The translations under genes were made by a program, and so were the position numbers. A stretch of DNA of 64,000 nt from Debaryomyces hansenii CBS767 (Eukaryota; Ascomycota; Pichiomycetes; Serinales; Debaryomycetaceae), in assembly GCF_000006445.2 (NCBI RefSeq), contig NC_006045.2, positions 620,001 to 684,000 of the forward strand, in the 5' to 3' direction. Numbering within the stretch: position 1 is the stretch's first letter; the number at the start of each line of letters is the position of its first letter. The notes under the pieces were generated by a model, which ran no database searches, was not told the DNA's origin, and saw only the letters and a program-made list of their open reading frames with translations. Below, in pieces: positions 28,644-37,900 of this stretch.

Positions 28644-30083
28644 TATGAAGCGAGTAGTGTTCAGTTATCCCAAAAGTTTATTTCCTGTTCTGAAAATTAA
28701 AGTTCTTTGAATAAGGCTTTTAAATTTTGTTAATCTCGACAACTTTTCTTCCATATTTATATCAAGTTGCACTGGGAATAAAATTTACAAGCTTTCTTAC
28801 AATTTCACATTCTATTACTATAATAAGTGTTTACGAAAACGGTAAATCTATTTATTGCCTAATCTAGGCACTGTTTCGAAATTATCGTATAATTCTATAA
28901 TGGCCTAAATCTATGAGGTGCAAAAAATTTCCCGATTCGGTAAACAAATAAAGTTGACCATTTAACGAAATAGGAAATTAAAATTTAATATTGAATTGAG
29001 AAGGACACGACCAAACATAATTTTCGCTTCCCCGAATTTGCAGCAGGTTGAAATTACTTGAATAGGGAATGCTTAATACGATTTAATATTAAATTTGACA
29101 ATTCTATTAGACCAGGGTTTATTCTTTGTTCAAATATTTATCTCCACTTGGGTTATGTGACAATGTGGTTTAATTCAATGTTTGATTGTTTTTTTTTGTC
29201 TTAGTCGGTTTTATCAGTCTACAATAGGGTTGCAGTCGTTTAGCCCATTCGAATTTAGGCTAGGAGCAAAAGCATACAGGATTTGAAAATAAGCCTACCA
29301 AATATACTATTATACAGACTATATCGTAAATTGGATCCCTTGATATGAATATTTACAAGGTAGCAGAACCCTGAAAAGCTATCCCAGCTAAATAGTAGTA
29401 TACTGTGACTATATAGATGTAACGCGTAGTAGCTAATAGTGTGTTTGCAATATAAGATTTATATACAATTATGCAAGGGAGAAATTAAAAATGAATGTGA
29501 ACGTGAACCAGTAAGGGGTGGAATTAGGAATGGCATAAGTGAGGAATGTTGCACTGGAGTCAATTTAGTTTTGTAGCAGAATGAATATTTCCAATCCAAG
29601 AATTATAGAGAGTGAATGTGAACGTGAATAAAAAAAGGATTTTTAATAAATCGGAGCTTTTAATTGACCGTACTTTAAACTTCTAGATACAGATGACGTC
29701 GTAACCAAGGCTGTATTAGACTTCCATGAAGGATAAGCATTCCAGAGGTTCGAGAGAGTTTGCATAATGAAAGGTTTTGTAATTTTAGCTACTAATTGAA
29801 TAATAAGTAGTATTATCTTCAATCTTTTGAAAAAGTGGCTGTCGGCTATAATTGAAATTTCAAGTAGGGGTCGATGATTCTAAGAGGACGATGTATTTGT
29901 AATTTAGCCCTTAAACAATGTTCAAGTATAAACAAAGGCATACCTTTAGGACTACAAGCACGACACTAAAATACTTATTGAAAGAACAAAAAATTTAAAT
30001 CTCATTTGTTTCCATATCCACGCCTATAAAGTTAACGGTCAAATACATAGTTACCAGGAGTATATTATATTGATAAATAGGTT
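28644..30083. promoter_or_regulatory. 1.44-kb non-coding region upstream of the secreted-protein gene
   Basis: This is the longest gene-free stretch in the window. It includes a long AT-rich segment, an exact 16-base direct repeat (29492-29507 and 29613-29628, sequence TGAATGTGAACGTGAA) and an ACGCGT at about 29422. No protein-like frame longer than a few dozen codons is seen. The size is typical of promoters of condition-dependent cell-surface or secreted genes in Candida-type yeasts; that role is inferred. Confidence 0.45.
29492..29628 (+). repeat. Exact 16-base direct repeat, 121 bases apart
   Basis: TGAATGTGAACGTGAA occurs at 29492-29507 and again at 29613-29628. It could be a pair of factor-binding sites or a chance duplication. 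Confidence 0.6.
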
Positions 30084-31012
30084 CTACACCACTAACGTTA
30101 AAGTGTAGTGTGATTTGTTCAATTTTTGCATTGAATCATTTATTGTAGTATTCTTTTCAGAAGTAAATTTCGAAACGATGGATGTAATTATAAAAGTCAA
30201 TTCATCCATGTTGAGCGAATGTATACTATCAGATTCTAAACCCTTCAGGTATTGTGATTTGTGAATCTTCAAGCAAGCTGTTTGATGAATACTGAATGTT
30301 CCATGATTATCAGCCAAATGTATTAATGTAGCGATCTCATTAGGTGATTGAAGACTTTTACCCATCCATGGTCTGTTCTGTATCAATTCATTTTTAGGGT
30401 CCAATTCCATTTTATATGTATCCATATTATCAGTCAATGACGGTTGACCAGCATCCAACAGGAATAAAGAATAAGTATATTTTTGCTTTGGATATTTGTT
30501 AGTTAAAATCCACCTAAAGTTTCCTTCGTCATTTCCAATTTTCGGCATATCACCAAGGCGAGCTTTGCGATGGTTAAATAGATAAGTCTGGAAGTTTTTG
30601 GACGAGTCTTGAAGATCTGGATCGAACTTGAATGTATATTTATAATGTTTCTTACCGGAACTTTTATAAGCAGTACAGAATGTATATCTGTCAATGTTTT
30701 TATTAAATAGTCTATTCGACTCCCTAGGTACAGGTATGAATTTATCAATAGTGAAGAACTTCTTAACACCAAATCTTTTTGTTTTGCAGAACTTCACCTC
30801 AAGCAACGGCATCGCCAGTCCATTGTACTGTTTCTGTAAAATCAGATTATATTCTTCGCAACCCTCTGGTAAATCTTTTAGTCTTTCATAGCATTTTCAG
30901 ATGGAAAGATGATTAAATCCTTACCTAGGTTGAAAGTGTAGATTACAATAGTTCTATAATGTGATTCATTTATTTCTTTTGTGTTTATATGTGCAAAGTC
31001 GGCCTTATCCAT
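30084..31012 (-). pseudogene. Copy 1 of the tandem unknown family, broken by a frameshift
   Basis: Homologous over its length to the genes at 31740-32729 and 33361-34335. From the ATG at 31012 it reads 44 codons, including VIYTFNLGKDLIIFPSENA, then stops at TAA 30878-30880. The frame shifted by one base continues the homology: YERLKDLPEGCEEYN, then GLAMPLLEVKF, and on without further stops to 30084. One base lost near 30890-30897 explains this. The part after the break keeps the family blocks YKYTFKFDPD, YTYSLFLLDAGQPSLTDNMD and ESDSIHSLNMDELTFI. The N terminus is about 15 residues shorter than copies 2 and 3, and the sequence is clearly more diverged. A sequencing error, or use of the internal ATG at 30812 to give 242 residues, cannot be excluded. 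Confidence 0.75.
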
Positions 31013-31253
31013 TCTGATACAATCTGATGATTCTTAGGGACAATTATTAGATCTCAACTCAATGGGTCCTATCAAACTTATATATAAATGCAGGAGTCAG
31101 CGCGCATAATGACATCATGACACTATTATCTGCATTCTCCTCGTTATTGCAACATTACTTGCTTTTTTAATTATTCTATTTTTATAAAAAAACAACCTCT
31201 TGTTCATGAAAACCTTCATATTGTTTTGGAATTATCTGATTGAACACATAAAG

Positions 31254-31529
31254 CTACGTAGAATTTTTACATTTCCTTCTCTTTGGATCAGCGCTCGCTG
31301 GCCTGGAACCTCTCTCACCCTGACTATAATCTGAATACCCAAAATCAATAAAATATACCTTGTCTTGTGAATAAAGAGTATTCCATTCGCAAATATCCCC
31401 ATGAATTATTCTAGACTTTTGAATGATTTCCAATTGCACTTTGCCTTTTTCATATGCCCTTTTATCTCTGGACAAATCAAAGACATTTACAATTAATTGG
31501 TCCGGGGTATCGATTCGAAAAAAAAGACT
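31254..31529 (-). pseudogene. Protein-kinase-fold fragment (catalytic loop and DFG only)
   Basis: An open stretch of about 90 codons with no ATG at its start carries SRIIHGDICEWNTLYSQDKV and YFIDFGYSDY, the His-Gly-Asp-x-x-x-x-Asn catalytic loop and Asp-Phe-Gly metal-binding motif of a protein-kinase-like fold. About 40 upstream codons (with QLIVNVFDLSRDKRAYEKGK) suit the helix before the loop. Upstream there is a TAA at once; no N-lobe (Gly-rich loop, Lys) is visible, and the sequence ends 30 residues after DFG in a basic tail. It resembles small atypical kinase/phosphotransferase proteins frequent in fungi. It lies between copies 2 and 1 of the unknown family and on the same strand. Most likely a relic of a decayed gene. 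Confidence 0.6.
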
Positions 31530-31739
31530 TTAAGGGCTACAAGTGTTAGTGGATTTGAGCATATTCGATGCACTTTGGGTACTCATGCTAGCTATCGAGT
31601 CGAATTTTCAAATGCAGAGATTTCAAGTTCTAGGCTGTGACATGCTTACCCATACTGATGAAGTTTTATTCAGGGATGTGTATTAAAATCCGGTAAATAA
31701 GTGTTATTTAATCTATACAATCGAACAAAGCTACGTTTA

Positions 31740-32729
31740 TCATACGTATCCTTGAATGGTTAATAGATCACCTGCATTTGCTAAAGCATGATCAGAGGAT
31801 CTACCTAAATCCTCAAAATATTTAAATATTACTGAATTGGTTATGAAAATCAATTCATCCAGGGTCACAGAATGTATGCTTTCTGATTCCAAATTCCTAC
31901 GATCTTTTCGGATCTTGATATCAAGCCTTGCGGTCCTTTGAATTGAATACGATACACGGCTATTGTTTAAATGGATTAGATTTGCAAGTACATGAGGTGA
32001 ACAAAGGTCCAGGTACTCTTCTGGCAGTAATGCTAGATACTCGTTTTGAGGGTCCCACCCCATATTTTTAGTGTCCAACTCCATATTTGTAGTGTCCATG
32101 TTATCAACCATCGAAGGTTGGCCAGCATCCAACATACATAGAGTATACGTGTAAGGCAGAACCTTTTCTCTATCGGTACGAGCCCATCTAAACCGTTCAT
32201 TAATATTTCCCGTCTTCGGTATATCAGATATGCGGCATTTGCGATGGAAGAATAAGTACATTTCGAAGTTTTCAGACGAGTTCTGAGGATTTGGTTCGAA
32301 TTTGAATGTGTACTTGTCATACTTCATACCAGAATCCTTTAAAACTGTACAGAATTTATACTTATCTTTGTTTTTATCAAATAATTTCTTAGCACCGGGA
32401 GGTGGTGGAGAGAACTTGTTTATAGTCAAGAATTTGCTACCAAACTTACTCCTTTTGTGGAATTTCACTTCAAGTAGCGGCATAGCTAAGCCCTGTTGTT
32501 GCCTCTGCAAATACAGATCAAAATTGTCCGATTTTTTAGATATTTTATTTGCCTGTTTATATTCATCAATAGCTTCATCAGACGTAAATATGATTAGGTC
32601 TTTACCGGGATTGTAATTGCAAATTGCAATTCTTTTAGTATTTGGATCTTTTTTTTCGATGAACGCATCTTTGCCTTCTTCCGTAATATCATTATCTAAT
32701 TTCCCACTATTAGCCCCAAAATGTGACAT
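31740..32729 (-). CDS. Unknown family, tandem copy 2
   Basis: 329 residues from the ATG at 32729 (MSHFGANSGK). The frame stays open to an ATG at 32921, but those 64 codons align at DNA level with the untranslated upstream region of copy 3, where an in-frame TAG interrupts, so the shorter start is preferred. Not a family I recognise. Visible blocks are CNYNPGKDLIIFTSDEAIDE, GLAMPLLEVKFHKRSKFGS, PPPPGAKKLFDKNKDKYKFC, DKYTFKFEPNPQNSSENFE, YTYTLCMLDAGQPSMVDNMD and LESESIHSVTLDELIFITNS. The protein is rich in aromatic and charged residues with an alternating, beta-strand-like pattern in the middle and a helical C terminus. There is no signal peptide or membrane segment. A 7-residue insertion (TKNMGWD) versus copy 3 comes from a 21-base tandem duplication. 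Confidence 0.85.
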   Translation of the reverse strand: MSHFGANSGKLDNDITEEGKDAFIEKKDPNTKRIAICNYNPGKDLIIFTSDEAIDEYKQANKISKKSDNFDLYLQRQQQGLAMPLLEVKFHKRSKFGSKFLTINKFSPPPPGAKKLFDKNKDKYKFCTVLKDSGMKYDKYTFKFEPNPQNSSENFEMYLFFHRKCRISDIPKTGNINERFRWARTDREKVLPYTYTLCMLDAGQPSMVDNMDTTNMELDTKNMGWDPQNEYLALLPEEYLDLCSPHVLANLIHLNNSRVSYSIQRTARLDIKIRKDRRNLESESIHSVTLDELIFITNSVIFKYFEDLGRSSDHALANAGDLLTIQGYV

Positions 32730-33360
32730 TATGAAGGATTGGTTATAACCAATACTTCCAGGGTCTATTGGAAATGTATGATTTATATAGGAATTTGAAA
32801 AATAACGTGACGAAGACTGCATTTCTCGAAGTGCTGCTCGACTTACGAATATTGTGGTTAGGTGCGACAGTTCCATGAAATGCATGACAAGAATATGGAG
32901 CCTTCTATTATTCACAGCCATGTATTCATCTGATTAGTCATGCCATACAAATAGTAATTAACTGCAGGTTGGGCAACGTATTTGCTAACACAAGAGGTTT
33001 TATTCAGGAGAAGACAAAACAGGTTATATGCTTTGAACCACTAGTCAGCTACTAGCCAACTAGATTTACATGTTAAACGCATCGTAAAAAAAAGGTTGAA
33101 ATAAGCCCAGACTTAGCTTCAGTTGTTTAACTTTTACTTAATTTTATTCATAAGTGGTAACGGGATGCCATTCATAATTCACATTTCTCAGTACACTTCT
33201 AGTTTCTTGCTATCAAGTTGCGTGCGCGAATGCAGGAGATTTCGTCTACGTTGTAGGATATTGACAAACTTGAATATAATGGCCTTTTATTCATGAACTG
33301 TATATAAAAATGGGGTAGTTTTGGGGAGAAGAGAAATTCACTACATAGCTTCTAAATTCT
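32730..33360. promoter_or_regulatory. Spacer between copies 3 and 2; upstream part duplicated with the gene
   Basis: 631 bases. The first 170 or so bases upstream of copy 2 are recognisably similar to those upstream of copy 3 (shared AATAACGTGAC, GCTCGACT and GCATGAC words in the same order), so promoter and gene were duplicated together. The remainder shows no gene. Confidence 0.6.
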
Positions 33361-34335
33361 TTAATACATGCCCCCAGTAGAAAACGACGAACTAGCTAAA
33401 TTTTGTAAGGCATCCTTATATGTTCTGTTTAATTCTTCAAAATACTTAAATATGACGGAATTGGTTATGAAAAGCAAGTCATCCAGGGTCACAGAATGTA
33501 TGCTTTCTGATTCCAAATTCCTACGATCTTTTCGGATCTTGATATCAAGCCTTGCGGTCCTTTGAATTGAATATGATGCACGACTGTAACTCAAATGAAC
33601 TAGATTTGCGAGTACGTGAGGTGAGCCAAGATCCATGTGCTGTTCTGGCGACAATGTTAGAAATTCGTTTTGAGGGTCCAACTCCATATTTGTAGTATCC
33701 ATGTTATCAACCATTGACGGCTGACCAGCAGCCAACATACATAGAGTATATGTATAAGGCAGAGTTTTATTGCTATCGGTACGAACCCATCTAAACCTTT
33801 CGTTAATTTCCCCAGTCTTAGGTATATCTGATATGGGAATTTCGTGATGGAAGAATACGTATGTTTCGAAATTTTCTGACGGGTTTTGAGGATTTGGTTC
33901 GAATTTGAAAGTGTACTTGTCATACTTCTCACCAGGATTCTTGAAAATTGTACAGAGTTTAAACTTATCTTTGCCTTTATCGAATAATTTTTGTGCGTCG
34001 GGAGGTGGTGGAGTGAACTTGCTTATAGTGAAGAGTTTGCTACTACCGAATTTACTCCTCTTGTGGAACTTCATTTCAAGCAACGGCATAGCTAAACCCT
34101 GACGTTGTTTGTGCAAAAACAGATCAAAATTTTCCGAGGTTTTTGACACTCTTTCCGCCTGCTTGTATTCGTCAAGAGTTTCGTCAGATGTAAATATGAT
34201 GAGATCTTTACCCAGATTGTAGTTGCAGATTGGAAATCTTTTAGTATTTGGATCTTTTTTTTCTATGAAGGCATCCTTACCTTTTTCCATAACATCATTA
34301 TATATTCTCACACTATGAGCCAGAGGACGCGACAT
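33361..34335 (-). CDS. Unknown family, tandem copy 3
   Basis: 324 residues from the ATG at 34335 (MSRPLAHSVRIYNDVMEKGK); an in-frame TAG a few codons upstream fixes the start. It aligns with copy 2 end to end, with identical or near-identical blocks KDAFIEKKDPNTKR, KDLIIFTSDE, GLAMPLLE-KFHKRSKFGS, KYDKYTFKFEPNPQN, YTYTLCMLAAGQPSMVDNMD and ARLDIKIRKDRRNLESESIH. The last block is encoded by 95 bases identical to copy 2 (33479-33573). No domain is recognised and there is no signal peptide or membrane span. It is the copy with the cleanest boundaries and is probably the best representative of the family. The gene to its right, FMP27, is divergent. Confidence 0.87.
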   Translation of the reverse strand: MSRPLAHSVRIYNDVMEKGKDAFIEKKDPNTKRFPICNYNLGKDLIIFTSDETLDEYKQAERVSKTSENFDLFLHKQRQGLAMPLLEMKFHKRSKFGSSKLFTISKFTPPPPDAQKLFDKGKDKFKLCTIFKNPGEKYDKYTFKFEPNPQNPSENFETYVFFHHEIPISDIPKTGEINERFRWVRTDSNKTLPYTYTLCMLAAGQPSMVDNMDTTNMELDPQNEFLTLSPEQHMDLGSPHVLANLVHLSYSRASYSIQRTARLDIKIRKDRRNLESESIHSVTLDDLLFITNSVIFKYFEELNRTYKDALQNLASSSFSTGGMY

Positions 34336-34908
34336 TGTGAAGTATATTGGTAACTATAATTCTTATTGCTAGGGTCCACTGGATATATAATTTCAAGATA
34401 ACGTGACCAAACCTTGCATCTTTCGAATAATAGCTCGACTAACGAATCAAGTGGTTAGTGCAATAGTTTCACCAAAACGCATGACGAAAATATGTACGTA
34501 GATACATAAATTGTAACCTTCTATTATTCCTTACATGCAAATAACAAAGTCCCGATGGCTTAGAAGCATTTTCGAGGAGGAACTTTCTACCATCATAGCA
34601 ATAGAATAAGTTAGTCTCAATCATAAAATTTATTGAAGCGACAAGAATTCTCAGTGTCGACTATAAACAGTATTACGTAGACATTTTGCTCATGTATGCA
34701 TCTTATAGTCGTAGTTTTCATCATTGGGCTTGAAAATTCTGAATTTGCGGCATTAGAGTGCGAATGAAATAAAATCTGACGCGGATATTAATACTATGAA
34801 TTAGGTACATTTCAAATGATTTAGACATCAATAAGTTATATGAATAGATAAGCTGACAATTACGGATTTCAATAATTAACAAGTCTACTCCCCGACACCA
34901 ATTGTATT
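34336..34908. promoter_or_regulatory. Divergent promoter region copy 3 / FMP27
   Basis: 573 bases. The part next to copy 3 (to about 34500) is similar to the upstream region of copy 2. The part next to FMP27 is AT-rich and shows no named site. No gene seen. Confidence 0.5.
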
Positions 34909-37900
34909 ATGCTAGTCGGTGATATATCATTTTTGTATTATCCGCTAATCGTCTTGATAGGGTTGTATTTGGGGATTTTATTTATTATAAATAAGATTCC
35001 TAATATTACTGTCAAGGCATTAGGATGGTTGGCCATTAATCATGTCACTATAGGAACAAATAAGGGTCAAATTTATATACGGAAAGTGAAGTTTAAAATT
35101 AATGTATTCAGAAGCAGAAATTCACCATTAAAATTATTCAACCTTGAGTTATATGATATGGAAATAAAGGCAGCCAGATTGGGGTCGGAACTACCCGAGA
35201 AGGACCCCTTCCCTGGTGATCATAGTGTTCTTGATTCAGATATTTCAACCATTTTAACATTTTGCATACCGAACCGGTTATACGAAATACTTTTCAGACG
35301 GAGAGTGCTCAATCGATTTAACTTACATCTTTATAGAACATCTGTACAGCTTCAAGGAATGGATGACCTGATGAAAGCATTTTTTGATTATGCCAGGCTT
35401 GAAAGTATCTTTGGTTTAGAAGAGAAGAGCAGGTTTGTTGTAACGATCATCAATGGTTATGTTCAGAAGAAGGAACAACCCAGCGAATCAAGTCACTTCA
35501 AATTTATTAGAAATGTGGAGTTTTGTATAAGTTGTGATACGATTTTAAGTTGCTTGGTTGATGTACCCAACAAATTGTATGTCAAACTAGGAAATTCTGA
35601 ACTTTCATTGTCATTGGGAAAGATGTCGTTACCCATAGATACATTAATGTTATTCCAAAAGGAATATGGGACGAACAAGAACCGATCAAAACAGCAAAAT
35701 AAAACCAGCATACTTAAGTTGAGTGAAAACTTCCTTGAAGTTTTCTCAAGTTTAGATATTAAGTTGGAGGATTTTAATGTGACCTACCAAGAGATCAAGG
35801 TTCAGGTTTCAAATTTACAAATGCTAATATCAAATAAACATCTTCTACGTTACGATGAGAAAAACCTTATGGATTTACTGTTTTTTTTAACATCTTATAG
35901 GCTATTCCATAGAGGTGATAAGTCTGTTGAAATTCCTTCCGCTGCATTTAAATGTACTTTTGAACCGTTGGAATTTCTAGAAACAATTTTACAAATGAAG
36001 GATGGATCTACTAACTTGCTGCAAGCAAATAAAAAATTGAATTTTGAGTCATCATTGACTATCACAAAGCCTAGCGTTGATATTTACTATGATCAAATAG
36101 GCCTATTATTCCAATCACCGATTCCACATAAAGGTGATAAAAGTAAACTTAAACCCGCGATCAATTATCTTGATATCTTGAGAAATATTCGAAAAGTATC
36201 GAATAAGATTCTTATTATTGACACAACTGTTAATTTTCATTTACCGAAGCTTGGTAACAATGAATTCCATAGAGGCTCAATTCTGAATATTATTGTTTCG
36301 TGTACCTTATTATCATTTTATCATAAATTTTTCACAAAGAATTTAAAGAAACATCTACATAAGGGATCGGAAGGGCTTCATAAATGCAGTATTGATGGCT
36401 ATTTTAAACTCAAGTCTTTGAAAATTGACGTAGTTGATAATCTAATTCAATTGTCGAAGGTTAATTTATTGATATCTTACAATATTTTCGAAAAACAGAT
36501 GTCAATCAAGCTAATTAACAAGGACATTAAACTTAAATCTATTAACGATATTATTTTTCAGTTAGTTCGAAGGTACCGGAACCAAATTATCCTGAACCAT
36601 AATAAAGCATACGCTTCATTTGATGAAAATATTCAAAGAAGAAGGCTGTCACACCAAATTGAACCCGAAGGTACAAATGAAGAAAACTACTTGGAATTAT
36701 TCAACATTATACCGTCATTTATTTCATCGTTTAAATTCACCAGTTCGAATATTCAAGCTGATATTGCTTGTAAAGATGGATTGCCGGATCAAATCGTGTT
36801 TGATGAACTTCTTCAAGACGAAGTAAATTTAGGTGGTTTTAGAAGAGGAGTTTCTATTAAATTAAGTGACATAGAATTTTCCTATAAGTATTTGAGAGAG
36901 GAAATTTCTTCTTCTGTTCGTTCCATTCAATGCTTTACTGTAAGTGAATATGCCAACGAGTTAGACGTGGATTCTGACATTGATGATTACAATTCTAGTG
37001 ACGTTGATTTCAGTGACATGTCAAGTTTGGATTCAGAGAATTCTATGAATATAGACACAGAAGAGATCAAGAGGGTTAAAAGGGTTTTAAATGTCACTGA
37101 TGTTTTAATCAGAAATTTCAGTACGGATAAAGAAAGTGAAAAAGAGAGAGATATTAATCATCTCTACCTTCACATTACTGCTATTGATGGCCACTTAGAT
37201 AATTTCTTAGTATGGTGCTCGTTCTATGCTGTGAGCTTGATCAAATATTTTGCTCCGACTATCCAAAAGGATTACACGAAGGAGGAAATATCAGAAATTA
37301 AAGGTCCATCAAGAAAATTGAAACTTGATGTTTTTATCGATTCTGCAGCTGTAATTGCAAGATTACCTAACAAGGTCGATATCCTTTTGGAATTTGATAC
37401 AGTGAAAATGAAAAACATACTCATTGCAAAAGCTGCAAGCTTTGCTTTTGCTAGACTTTATGTTGTTCATCCGAGTACAAAATTATGGACGAGGCTATTG
37501 ACTATCAAGGAATCTATATTTAGATACAATAGTATCCTCACTGATGATCAAGGAAAGTTTGAAACTATTGCTGAATGTATTAGATTGAATATCCCACACC
37601 AATTCCTATTTTATACGGTGATTGATAATATAATCACTTTCGTTAAATCAGCTAAACAAATTCAGTATAATTTCGACAATTTGTATTCCAAAATTGATGA
37701 CTTTAAACGTATTATGCCACATGAAAAGCGTACAACTAATATCCCAAAAGTAGTTGTAAAGTCAAAAATTTTTGGTATCACTTTGGAGAATGATTTATTT
37801 GAAAATGAACTTTCATATATTTACGAATTAGGATTAATTGAACAAAAAGCAAGGTTGAAAAAACTTAAACTATTCGAAGCAAAAGTGGACAAGATTATAG

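Noticed and set aside
30878..30900. Intron or programmed frameshift in copy 1 instead of a lesion
   Set aside because: There is no GTATGT-like donor or TACTAAC branch point near the break and no known slippery heptamer; a one-base loss is simpler.
32730..32921. 64-residue N-terminal extension of copy 2
   Set aside because: The same DNA upstream of copy 3 is interrupted by an in-frame stop, so the extension is best read as duplicated promoter that happens to be open.
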